This document shows, piece by piece, positions 1 to 7,090 of a DNA stretch of 32,518 nucleotides (position 1 is the stretch's first letter; every line of letters begins with the position of its first letter). The notes beneath the pieces were generated by a model. It was not told the origin of the DNA and did not search any database. It saw only the letters and a program-made list of their open reading frames with translations. The position numbers and the translations under genes are program-made. This DNA comes from JAWXBM01 sp964602895 (GTDB lineage Bacteria > Pseudomonadota > Gammaproteobacteria > Xanthomonadales > SZUA-36), in assembly GCA_964602895.1 (NCBI GenBank), contig CAZRTG010000015.1, positions 1 through 32,518 on the forward strand, read 5' to 3'.

Positions 1-53
1 ATACCGGCCTGTCACGCCGGGGGTCGCGGGTTCGAGTCCCGTCCACTCCGCCA
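1..53 (+). tRNA. tRNA-Asp (GTC), 5' end cut off by window start
   Basis: The anticodon stem CCGGC/GCCGG encloses a loop with anticodon GTC at 11-13. It is followed by a short variable region, a T arm containing GGTTCGAGTCCC, and a 3' acceptor strand ending in an encoded CCA at 51-53. The sequence closely matches the 3' two thirds of gammaproteobacterial tRNA-Asp. About 24 nt of the 5' part (acceptor 5' strand and D arm) lie before the window. Confidence 0.95.
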
Positions 54-63
54 TTTTATGACC

Positions 64-89
64 AAGGGCGCCGGCATGGCGCCCTTTTT
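64..89 (+). terminator. Rho-independent terminator after tRNA-Asp
   Basis: The perfect stem GGGCGCC (66-72) / GGCGCCC (78-84) is extended by two A:T pairs and has a five-base loop. It is followed by TTTTT at 85-89. It sits 11 nt after the tRNA CCA and before ppiD, so it should separate the tRNA transcript from ppiD. Confidence 0.85.
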
Positions 90-143
90 ATTATTTCAGA
101 GCGGGCCACAGGCCTGGTAACACAACAAGGAACGAGTGAGCTT

Positions 144-2132
144 ATGGTTCTGCAAGCCATCCGAGAACGGTTGAGTGGCATCGTTGCCATTTTTGTCTTC
201 GCTATCCTGATCATCCCGTTCGCCTTTGTCGGCGTGGGCTCCTATTTCGCTTCAGATGCAGTCAACGTGGTTGCCAAGGTGAACGATTCAGAGATCACAT
301 CATCTGAATTCACCCAGAGTTTCCAGAATTATCGACGCCGTATGCAGGCTTTGTTGGGCGACAGCTTTGACCCTTTGCAGTTCGATCAGCCCATGATCAA
401 ACGGCAGCACCTGGACAATATGATCGATCGTAAACTGATTGCTCAGGTTTCACTGTCAACCGGGCTTGCGGTTGATGATGGCGCCCTGGCTACCGCCATT
501 CGTGAAATGCCCATTTTTGAGGTTGACGGTGAATTCAATCAGCAGGTGTACCAAAGTCGGTTGGTATCTTTGGGTATGACTCCTGCGCAATATGAAAATG
601 AAATGCGTGCAGAACTGATCATGGATCAGTATCCGGGCACCATCATGTCCAGCGCGATCGCCACGGAATTTGAATTGAAAGAATTGGCCCGGTTGCAGGA
701 TCAAAGCCGCTCTTTCAAAGCCATCATTGTGAAAGCCGAAATTCCGGAGACTGATGCCGGGACGGAACAGCAAGACGAGGCTGATGATACGGAATCGGTC
801 GATGACACGACAGATAAACCGGCACCAGCTGCAGCGGTTGATGAGGCTGAGTTAACGGCCTGGTACGAGACACATACCGACAGTTACCGCTCACCCGAGC
901 AGGTGATTGTCGAATACGTGGAACTCGATGCCAGCACCCTGACCGACAACATGGAGCCGGATGAAGATCAGTTACGAGCGCGTTTTGAAGAACAGAAGGC
1001 CCGTTTCATAACGCCTGAATCCAGAAAAGCAGCGCACATTCTCATTGCGGTATCTTCGGATGCCGATGAAGCTGCCATCGAGTCAGCACGTCAGAAAGCT
1101 GAAGACATTGCCGCGCAAGCCCGAGACGGTGCCGATTTTTCCGAATTGGCACGCACTTACTCCGAAGATGCCGGTTCCGCCAATCTGGGCGGCGATCTGG
1201 GCTGGGTCGAACCAGGCTTCATGGTCCAGGCATTCGAGGATGCTTTATACGGTTTGACTCTGGCCAAACCATTGTCTGAACCGGTTCAGACCGGTTTTGG
1301 CTGGCATATCATCCGATTGGAAGATATTCGCCCGGCTGAAGGCATGTCGTTTGAAGAAGCCCGTGAAACACTGCTCCAGGAGTACATTGCCGAGCAGCAG
1401 GACAGGCAGTATCTGGAACGGGCGGACAGGTTGGTTGACATAATCTATGAAGATCCAACCACCCTGACGGCAGCGGCTGAAGCGCTGGATCTTGAAATTC
1501 ATGAATTGGGTCCTTTCGGACGCAGTGGTGGTGAGGGCCTGGCAGCCAATCCTGCGGTTGTGGACGCGGCGTTTTCGGATCTGGTACTGAGCCAGGGCAC
1601 CGTCAGTGACCCGGTCGACATTGGCGACAACCACATGCTGATGATGCGGTTGAAAGAGTATTTTCCGGAAGCCATAAAACCGTTTGAAGTGGTTCGTGAT
1701 GAAGTAGTCGCCGCGGTCATTCGAGATAAGGCCATGAAAGTCGCAAAAGCCAAAGCTGAAGCTCTGCTGGCGCGCGTTCAGGCTGGCGAAGACCTGGTCA
1801 CGGTGGCTGAAGAGTCCGGAATCGAGCTGTTGGACGCCGAAGATACACGGCGGCAGGGCAGCCCTTACCCGGCACAGTTAATCACCGGGATTTTCCGTAT
1901 GCTGCCGCCAGAGGCGGAAACGGCCCGTCTGGAGGTGTTACCGCTGGCCGATGCTTATGCGGTGGTCAGTTTGACTGCAGTCAAGGACGGTGAGTTGGCC
2001 GAGGACGATTTGATTCGGCAACAGAATTATCAGCGTCGCATCGCCAATGCCACAGCCAACTCCGAAACCTACGGTTTCATCAAGCGTTTGCGCAGCCAGT
2101 CGGATATCAAGGTGTTTGAAGACAAGCTGTAA
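144..2132 (+). CDS. ppiD: Periplasmic chaperone / peptidyl-prolyl isomerase PpiD (SurA-N plus parvulin)
   Basis: This 662-residue protein has a cytoplasmic N-terminus, one membrane anchor (about residues 12-34, rich in I/F/V) and a large periplasmic part, the PpiD topology. Residues about 35-220 match the SurA-N-like chaperone region. Residues about 289-396 form a parvulin domain with the family blocks AAHILIAV, DFSELARTYSED, GGDLGWVEPG and GWHIIRLEDI. An acidic insert rich in D, E and T lies at about 200-230, just before the parvulin domain. The family is usually about 620 residues, so this one is slightly long. The ATG at 144 follows an AAGGAACGAG ribosome site. PpiD helps newly secreted proteins leave the Sec translocon and fold. 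The order tRNA-Asp, ppiD, fabI recalls the region after lon-hupB in pseudomonads. The assignment is firm. Whether the parvulin domain is catalytically active cannot be judged here. Confidence 0.93.
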   Translation: MVLQAIRERLSGIVAIFVFAILIIPFAFVGVGSYFASDAVNVVAKVNDSEITSSEFTQSFQNYRRRMQALLGDSFDPLQFDQPMIKRQHLDNMIDRKLIAQVSLSTGLAVDDGALATAIREMPIFEVDGEFNQQVYQSRLVSLGMTPAQYENEMRAELIMDQYPGTIMSSAIATEFELKELARLQDQSRSFKAIIVKAEIPETDAGTEQQDEADDTESVDDTTDKPAPAAAVDEAELTAWYETHTDSYRSPEQVIVEYVELDASTLTDNMEPDEDQLRARFEEQKARFITPESRKAAHILIAVSSDADEAAIESARQKAEDIAAQARDGADFSELARTYSEDAGSANLGGDLGWVEPGFMVQAFEDALYGLTLAKPLSEPVQTGFGWHIIRLEDIRPAEGMSFEEARETLLQEYIAEQQDRQYLERADRLVDIIYEDPTTLTAAAEALDLEIHELGPFGRSGGEGLAANPAVVDAAFSDLVLSQGTVSDPVDIGDNHMLMMRLKEYFPEAIKPFEVVRDEVVAAVIRDKAMKVAKAKAEALLARVQAGEDLVTVAEESGIELLDAEDTRRQGSPYPAQLITGIFRMLPPEAETARLEVLPLADAYAVVSLTAVKDGELAEDDLIRQQNYQRRIANATANSETYGFIKRLRSQSDIKVFEDKL

Positions 2133-2135
2133 TTT

Positions 2136-2219
2136 TGGGGTCAGAGTCAAGTGCCAGAGTAAAACCATGAGCCAGTGGAAAAACTGGTCCTTTTACTCTG
2201 GCACTTGACTCTGACCCCA
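2136..2219. repeat. 84-bp inverted repeat with 29-bp perfect arms between convergent ppiD and fabI
   Basis: The left arm (2136-2164) begins TGGGGTCAGAGTC. The right arm (2191-2219) is its exact reverse complement over 29 bases and ends GACTCTGACCCCA. The 26-nt spacer contains a second hairpin, CCAGT (2172-2176) / ACTGG (2183-2187). The element starts 3 nt after the ppiD stop codon and ends 4 nt before the fabI stop codon, so it is the entire intergenic space. A transcript from either side would form a very stable hairpin, and each arm's inner end carries a four-base A or T run. The GGGGTCAGAGT core resembles short dispersed palindromes that I associate with REP/RAYT-type elements in gammaproteobacteria. 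That link is from memory and unverified. Confidence 0.9.
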
Positions 2220-2223
2220 GCAC

Positions 2224-3009
2224 TTAGTCCATTCCCGCCATGGCGACGATGTTTTGCCCGGCATCAACATAGGTGATTTCACCGGTAATGCCGGAAGCCA
2301 GATCAGAACAGAGAAATGCGGCGACATTGCCCACTTCGCGGGGTGTAACGGTGCGGCGCAACGGTGCCGACTGTTCGGCATAGGCCAACATGCTGCGGAA
2401 CTTGGAAATACCCGCTGCAGCCAGCGTCTTGATGGCACCCGCTGAAATGGCGTTGACCCGTATCCCTCTGGGGCCCAGGCTGGCCGCCATGTAGCGCACA
2501 TTGGCCTCCAGGCTGGCCTTGGCAAGGCCCATCACGTTGTAGCTCGGCATGGCCCTGAGTGAGCCCAGGTAGGTCAGGGTGAGCATGGCGGCATCGCGGC
2601 CTTCCATCAGTGGCAACCCGGCTTTGGCCAGTGCTGCAAAACTGTAGGAACTGATGTCATGTGCAACGCGAAAGCCCTCCCGGTCGATCACCTCCATATA
2701 ATCACCTTCCAACTGTTCGCGTGGTGCAAAGCCAACCGAATGCACCAGAATGTCAAAGCCATCCCAATGCTTTTTCAGTTCGGAGAACAACGAACCGATT
2801 TCATCATCGGATCCCACATCACAGGGCAGTACGATGGTAGAGCCGGTTTGCTCGGCAATTTTTTGAACCCGTGACAGTAACTTGTCGGTCTGATAGGTGA
2901 AAGCGAGTTCGGCACCCTGTTCGTGCATGGCCTCGGCAATGCCCCAGGCAATGGAGCGATTACTGGCAACGCCTACGATCAAGGCGCGTTTACCGGTGAG
3001 AAATCCCAT
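2224..3009 (-). CDS. fabI: Enoyl-[acyl-carrier-protein] reductase (NADH) FabI
   Basis: This 261-residue protein catalyses the last step of each fatty-acid elongation cycle, reducing trans-2-enoyl-ACP. It is collinear with E. coli FabI. The N-terminal nucleotide-binding GVASNRSIAWGIA block is present, and so is the catalytic Y-x6-K signature YNVMGLAK (Tyr157, Lys164) with the upstream Tyr147. Residues equivalent to triclosan-contact positions (Gly93, the Met in YNVMG, the Phe in KFRSML) are conserved, so the enzyme looks like the classical susceptible type (inference). The ATG at 3009 follows an AGGAAGGAAA ribosome site. The gene is convergent with ppiD and lies 56 nt after pyrC on the same strand, so it may be co-transcribed with yidD-pyrC. 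Confidence 0.97.
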   Translation of the reverse strand: MGFLTGKRALIVGVASNRSIAWGIAEAMHEQGAELAFTYQTDKLLSRVQKIAEQTGSTIVLPCDVGSDDEIGSLFSELKKHWDGFDILVHSVGFAPREQLEGDYMEVIDREGFRVAHDISSYSFAALAKAGLPLMEGRDAAMLTLTYLGSLRAMPSYNVMGLAKASLEANVRYMAASLGPRGIRVNAISAGAIKTLAAAGISKFRSMLAYAEQSAPLRRTVTPREVGNVAAFLCSDLASGITGEITYVDAGQNIVAMAGMD

Positions 3010-3065
3010 GTGACTTTCCTTCCTGTAATGTTGGATCAGCCAGTATCCTGGCCCTGAGCGGTCGA

Positions 3066-4421
3066 TTATCCACGTTTTTTTGGTCGGTCAAACTGCAGTC
3101 GCATGGCAGCGCCATGCTCCAGCACCCGTTGGTCATCAAAAGCCATTTGGCCGTTAACAAAAGTACGGACAATGCGTGACCGGAATTTTACTCCATCAAA
3201 AGGGCTCCAGCCACAGCGCGACAACACGCGTTGCTGCGTGATTTCGGTGCTGGCGTTGAGATCCAGCAAAACCAGGTCAGCGTGGTAACCCTCACGTAAA
3301 AAACCCCGTTCGCTGACATTGAAACGCATAGCCGGGTTATGGGCAGTTTTTGTAACGATTTCTGCCAAGCCGATCGCCTGGTCGTGGTACATCTCCAGCA
3401 CCGACAACAGAGCGTCCTGAACCAGAGGCAGGCCGGCCGGCGCGGTCAGGTAATCCGGGCTGGCTTTTTCTTCTCGTGTGTGGGGCGCATGATCGGTTGC
3501 AATGATATCCAGCCGGCCCTCCAGCAAAGCCTGCCGCAGTGCCGCTCGATCGGCCGGAGATTTGACTGCGGGATTACATTTGATCGCGTTGCCGTGTGTC
3601 GTGTAGTCGTCGCTGCTGAAATACAAATGATGGGCACAAACTTCGGCAGTTATGGATTTGCCGGCCATGGGTCCCGGTTCGAACAACTCCATTTCTTTTG
3701 CCGTGGTCAGGTGCAGTATGTGCAACTGGGCGTCATTGGCTCTGGCCAGCTCCACCGCCAGACTGGAGGACAGATAGCAGCATTCGGCGTCGCGGATATG
3801 GGGGTGTTCGCTCAGTGGAATTTGCTTGCCGTACTTTTCTATTGCCAGCTGCAGATTGTGCTGTATGCGCGGCGTGGATTCGCAATGTGTGGCAATGATT
3901 ACGGGGCTGTCGCGGAAAATACCCGTCAATGTTTGTTCATTGTCGACCAGCATGTTTCCGGTCGATGAACCCATGAATACCTTCACCCCGGCCGCTGCTC
4001 GTGGGTCCAGTGTTCGAATGGCATCCAGGTTGTCGTTACTGGCGCCCAGGTAGAAAGCGTAGTTGGCTGCTGAGGTTCGTTTGGCAATATCGTATTTCGC
4101 TTCAAGTGCCGCATGGGTGAGTGTAGGTGGAGAGGTGTTCGGCATTTCCATAAAACTGGTAATGCCCCCGGCAATGGCAGCTCTGGACTCAGAACCGATG
4201 TCACCTTTGTGGGTCAGACCGGGTTCACGAAAATGCACCTGGTCATCGATCATGCCGGGCAGCACATACAGTCCGCTGGCGTCGTATACCGAGGTATTGG
4301 CGTCCGCTGCTATCTCACCGCCACAACGTGCTATCCGCCCCTTGGAAAGCAAAATATCACCCTCGATGAGCTGGCCTTCGTTCACCAGGATGGCGTTCTT
4401 GATCAATAAACTTTGGGGCAT
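3066..4421 (-). CDS. pyrC: Dihydroorotase, class I-like amidohydrolase, with His-to-Gln in the HxH metal motif
   Basis: This 451-residue amidohydrolase should form dihydroorotate from carbamoyl aspartate in pyrimidine synthesis. It is much longer than the 348-residue class-II PyrC of E. coli. Family blocks are present: GMIDDQVHFREPGLTHKGDI (from about 57), the carboxylated-lysine segment GVKVFMG, THCE, LHILHLTTAKE, and ATDHAPH with the catalytic Asp. The usual D-x-H-x-H metal motif reads D-D-Q-V-H here, so the first His is Gln61. I recall the same QVH form in Bacteroidetes dihydroorotases (from memory, not checked here), so it may mark a subfamily and need not mean loss of activity. The gene lies 50 nt downstream of yidD and upstream of fabI. 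Alternatives are allantoinase or dihydropyrimidinase, but the REPG and ATDHAPH blocks favour dihydroorotase. Confidence 0.9.
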   Translation of the reverse strand: MPQSLLIKNAILVNEGQLIEGDILLSKGRIARCGGEIAADANTSVYDASGLYVLPGMIDDQVHFREPGLTHKGDIGSESRAAIAGGITSFMEMPNTSPPTLTHAALEAKYDIAKRTSAANYAFYLGASNDNLDAIRTLDPRAAAGVKVFMGSSTGNMLVDNEQTLTGIFRDSPVIIATHCESTPRIQHNLQLAIEKYGKQIPLSEHPHIRDAECCYLSSSLAVELARANDAQLHILHLTTAKEMELFEPGPMAGKSITAEVCAHHLYFSSDDYTTHGNAIKCNPAVKSPADRAALRQALLEGRLDIIATDHAPHTREEKASPDYLTAPAGLPLVQDALLSVLEMYHDQAIGLAEIVTKTAHNPAMRFNVSERGFLREGYHADLVLLDLNASTEITQQRVLSRCGWSPFDGVKFRSRIVRTFVNGQMAFDDQRVLEHGAAMRLQFDRPKKRG

Positions 4422-4471
4422 GGTTATGTCATCTCCGCCATTTGGTGGTTTTGGGTTTACAGGTTCACGTG

Positions 4472-4681
4472 TCAGGGTACTGGATCATATCCGCCAGCGC
4501 AGAAAGGATGGCAGCGTAACAGGCGTTTTATCGCCAGCCAACTGCCGCGGGCAGCACCGTGTCGGGAAATCGCCTCAGAAGCATATTTCGAGCAACTGGG
4601 TGTGAATCGACAGTGATTTCCGAGAAATGGGCTCAGTAGAAGTTGATACATTCGTATCATGGTTTGCAACACTTTTTCCAT
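4472..4681 (-). CDS. yidD: Membrane protein insertion efficiency factor YidD
   Basis: This 69-residue protein carries the YidD signature almost end to end: an amphipathic N-terminus (MIRMYQLLLSPFLG), then CRFTPSCSKYASEAI, and a C-terminal block ending GYDPVP. The three-cysteine pattern C-x5-C ... C-x3-C is typical. YidD acts at the inner membrane and helps YidC and Sec insert membrane proteins. In many bacteria it sits between rnpA and yidC. Here it is detached from that locus and leads into pyrC and fabI. It is divergent from dksA, with 176 nt between the two starts. Confidence 0.93.
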   Translation of the reverse strand: MEKVLQTMIRMYQLLLSPFLGNHCRFTPSCSKYASEAISRHGAARGSWLAIKRLLRCHPFCAGGYDPVP

Positions 4682-4857
4682 TTTAAACCCGGTGCGAAAT
4701 CAACTGCGTACTACCCAACACTTGCCGTGAGGGTGAAACTCGGCTATAACACTGCAATTTTCTTGTCCGGAGACGCTATCCGGATTTCAATAAAATCTGA
4801 AAAAACATAAAGTTAGATGTTTTTTCGGTTTTCGAATGAGAGGAATAGGTTAGCACG

Positions 4858-5286
4858 ATGACAAATACCCGTGTGAAATTGAAAAAAAATTACAAGCCCA
4901 CCAAGAAAGAACCCTACATGAGCCCTGAGCAGCTTGAGTACTTTCGTCAGAAACTGGTGAACTGGCGTGCTGAGTTGGTCGAAGAGTCACGAGAAACCAT
5001 CAACAACCTGCAACAGGAAGTGCGTGATGTCGGTGACGAAGTTGAGCGTGCCACCCGGGAAACGGAAAACAGCCTCGAGCTTCGCACACGTGATCGTTAT
5101 CGCAAACTGATCAACAAGATTGATCAGGCGCTCAATCGTGTAGAGGAAGGTGAGTATGGCTATTGTGAAGAAACCGGTGAAGAAATCGGCATCGATCGAT
5201 TGGAAGCCCGTCCCATAGCGACTTTGTGCCTGGACGCACAGGAAAGACGTGAATTGAAACAGCGTCAGCACGGCGAAGGGCGTTAA
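4858..5286 (+). CDS. dksA: DksA-family RNA polymerase-binding regulator with a two-cysteine finger
   Basis: This 142-residue protein binds in the secondary channel of RNA polymerase and works with ppGpp in the stringent response. The N-terminus contains EPYMSPEQLEYFRQKL, matching the segment that begins the DksA globular domain, and this supports the ATG at 4858. A coiled coil spans about 30-97. Its tip reads D60-E-V-E63-R-A, where E. coli has D-x-x-D-x-A, so the second acidic residue is Glu. The C-terminal finger reads C103-E-E-T106 and C124-L-D-A127, whereas classical DksA has C-x2-C twice. Only two of four zinc ligands remain, as in cysteine-poor DksA2 and alphaproteobacterial DksA proteins. 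DksA identity is certain; whether it holds zinc is doubtful. Confidence 0.95.
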   Translation: MTNTRVKLKKNYKPTKKEPYMSPEQLEYFRQKLVNWRAELVEESRETINNLQQEVRDVGDEVERATRETENSLELRTRDRYRKLINKIDQALNRVEEGEYGYCEETGEEIGIDRLEARPIATLCLDAQERRELKQRQHGEGR

Positions 5287-5321
5287 GGCCAAAATCCACC
5301 GGTTTCAATCAGCAAACCAAC

Positions 5322-5350
5322 GCTGAACCGATCAAACTGACCGGTTCAGC
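5322..5350 (+). terminator. Hairpin after dksA, weak terminator candidate
   Basis: The perfect 9-bp stem GCTGAACCG (5322-5330) / CGGTTCAGC (5342-5350) has an 11-nt loop and starts 35 nt after the dksA stop. It is followed by AAAATATATTT, not by a proper T run, so Rho-independent termination is uncertain. Confidence 0.45.
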
Positions 5351-5374
5351 AAAATATATTTAATTAATGAATTG

Positions 5375-5403
5375 TTAACATCTGCTGCGGATTTAGGTAT
5401 GAT
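5375..5403 (+). promoter_or_regulatory. Sigma-70-type promoter for the OmpA-family gene
   Basis: The -35 box TTAACA (5375-5380) and -10 box TATGAT (5398-5403) are separated by exactly 17 nt. Each is one or two bases from consensus, and an AT-rich tract lies directly upstream (5351-5370). Transcription would start near 5410 and give an untranslated leader of about 110 nt before the GTG at 5520. Long leaders are common on outer-membrane-protein mRNAs that are controlled by small RNAs. Confidence 0.65.
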
Positions 5404-5519
5404 AGCAGCAGGGTGGCTTGTGGCGGCGAAAGGCGTCACACCATTCACAATGAAGAAATGACAAAGATAATCAAATGGGCTCGATTCGAGCGCACTATTT
5501 CGGTATGGAGGAGCGTTGC

Positions 5520-6584
5520 GTGAATACATTTAAACCCCTGGTCGCTTTGACGGCGGCTGCCCTTTTGTTTGGAAGCACTGCGCTTCAAGCTGAAGTGGAT
5601 CAGCCCTGGCACGTGACTTATATGATCGGTGGCGCCAGCCTCGACTCTGCTCGTAACACCAACGATGGCGATGTTTGGCAGTCCATCGGTTTCGGCAGAT
5701 ACTTTGGCAACAATTTCAGTCTGGATTTTGAATACGATGAATTCAAAGCAGATTTCCTTGGCTACAATACGGCTGTTCCCGGTGCTACCTATGACAGCTG
5801 GAAGCTGAGCACCTATGGCCTGATGGGTCGTTATTACATTACGGATTGGGGTTTCCGGCCTTTCATTGCTGCAGGTGTGGGTCGTACCAAACACCGCAGT
5901 GTTCTGGATGAGGGCGATGACACCGCTTTGAGCCTGGGCTTTGGTTTGCAAGGCCAATTGTCACAGCATTTCTCAGTACGCGCACAGGCTCTGTGGCGTA
6001 ACGATGATGACAGCTCCAGCATACCGTCCAATGGTGATTTCACTGATTTCTACTACAGCATCGGTCTGAGCTTTGACTTCGGTGGCGTTGAAGCACCACC
6101 ACCTGCTCCGGCAGCACCTGCAGCGCCACCACCGCCTCCGGTAAATCCTGATCTGGATGGTGACGGCGTACCGAATGAGCGTGACAAGTGCCCCAATACC
6201 CGCCCGGGTGCAGTGGTCGATCTGGATGGCTGTGAAGTGGAAGCCGTTATTTCACTTGATGGTGTTTACTTCGATTTCGATAAGTCCAGTCTGCGCCCTG
6301 AAGGTATTGCGGTACTGAATGATGCAGCGGCCCTGTTGAAGACCAACGAGCGCGTGGTTGTAGAAGTTGCCGGTCACACCGACAGCGTGGGTACCGAAGA
6401 GTACAACCAGGGCTTGTCCGAGCGTCGTGCCAATACCGTACGTGATTACCTGGTCAGCCAGGGCATTACGGCAACCCGCCTGACCGCTCGCGGTTATGGT
6501 GAAGTGCAGCCGGTGGCTACCAACGACACGGATGAAGGTCGCCAGCTGAACCGTCGTGTGGAACTGATCGTTCTCGATCGTTAA
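5520..6584 (+). CDS. OmpA-family outer membrane protein (beta barrel, TSP3-type linker, peptidoglycan-binding domain)
   Basis: The GTG at 5520 is chosen because GGAGGAG lies 6 nt upstream and the protein then starts directly with a signal peptide (NTFKPLVALTAAALLFGSTALQA, cleaved before EVDQPW). The product is 354 residues. Residues about 25-190 have alternating aromatic and polar strands and a YSIGLSFDFGG end, typical of an eight-stranded OmpA-like barrel. A Pro/Ala linker follows, then an Asp-rich calcium-type segment (DLDGDGVPNERDKCPNT). The C-terminal OmpA domain contains VYFDFDKSSLRPEG and AGHTDSVGTEEYNQGLSERRA, including the Asp and Arg that bind diaminopimelate in peptidoglycan. It should tether the outer membrane to the cell wall. 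It is monocistronic between its own promoter and terminator. It resembles both OprF and OmpA, so no symbol is given. Confidence 0.92.
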   Translation: MNTFKPLVALTAAALLFGSTALQAEVDQPWHVTYMIGGASLDSARNTNDGDVWQSIGFGRYFGNNFSLDFEYDEFKADFLGYNTAVPGATYDSWKLSTYGLMGRYYITDWGFRPFIAAGVGRTKHRSVLDEGDDTALSLGFGLQGQLSQHFSVRAQALWRNDDDSSSIPSNGDFTDFYYSIGLSFDFGGVEAPPPAPAAPAAPPPPPVNPDLDGDGVPNERDKCPNTRPGAVVDLDGCEVEAVISLDGVYFDFDKSSLRPEGIAVLNDAAALLKTNERVVVEVAGHTDSVGTEEYNQGLSERRANTVRDYLVSQGITATRLTARGYGEVQPVATNDTDEGRQLNRRVELIVLDR

Positions 6585-6607
6585 TACGACCGCAGTAAAA
6601 GCACTGC

Positions 6608-6637
6608 AAAAGCCCCACTTCGGTGGGGCTTTTTTTT
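6608..6637 (+). terminator. Strong Rho-independent terminator of the OmpA-family gene
   Basis: The stem AGCCCCAC (6611-6618) / GTGGGGCT (6623-6630) closes a TTCG tetraloop and is followed by seven T (6631-6637). It begins 24 nt after the stop codon. Only three A precede the stem, so it is mainly directional, but it may also act on the convergent sufE transcript. Confidence 0.93.
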
Positions 6638-6641
6638 CGGA

Positions 6642-7070
6642 TTAAGCGTGCTGGTATTTGATCTGGCTGGCTGCAAAACCGTGAATGGCCTGCAGCATGG
6701 CATGCAAGCCGTTGGCCCGGGTTGGGGAGAGGTGTTCCGACAAGCCGATTTTTTCGATGAAATGGGGTTGGGTATTGACGATTTGCTCTGCGCTGCAACC
6801 CGAATAGACGTCGATCAATAAGGCAATCAGGCCCGAGACAATGGCCGCATCGCTGTTTGCCCTGATACGTATTTCTTCCGGGCCACCTTCGAGGTAGAGC
6901 CAGACCTGTGACTGACAACCTGCCAGCAGCTTGTCATCGACCTTTTCCGATTCGTCCAGAGGCTCCAGTTTGCGCCCCAGGTCAATCAGATACTGGTAGC
7001 GGTCCAGCCACTCGTTGAACATACCGAATGACTGAATGATTTCTTGCTGGGCTGCTTCCGGGTCATGCAT
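6642..7070 (-). CDS. sufE: Cysteine desulfuration protein SufE
   Basis: This 142-residue SufE family protein accepts persulfide sulfur from a cysteine desulfurase and passes it to Fe-S cluster assembly. The acceptor cysteine is Cys52 in GCQSQVWL, equivalent to E. coli Cys51. The middle segment (IVSGLIALLIDVYSGCSAEQI) and the C-terminal LSEHLSPTRANGLHAML are typical. The ATG at 7070 is chosen over an earlier in-frame start at 7112 because it gives the family length and avoids overlap with the upstream gene. It starts 20 nt after the cysS stop on the same strand, so the two are probably co-transcribed. No sufBCDS genes are in the window. Confidence 0.93.
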   Translation of the reverse strand: MHDPEAAQQEIIQSFGMFNEWLDRYQYLIDLGRKLEPLDESEKVDDKLLAGCQSQVWLYLEGGPEEIRIRANSDAAIVSGLIALLIDVYSGCSAEQIVNTQPHFIEKIGLSEHLSPTRANGLHAMLQAIHGFAASQIKYQHA

Positions 7071-7090
7071 TGCTAAATTCCATGGTTGCT

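Noticed and set aside
5445..5957. Minus-strand open frame (170 codons) overlapping the OmpA-family gene and its promoter
   Set aside because: It has no ribosome site or motifs and conflicts with the clear promoter, signal peptide and terminator of the plus-strand gene.
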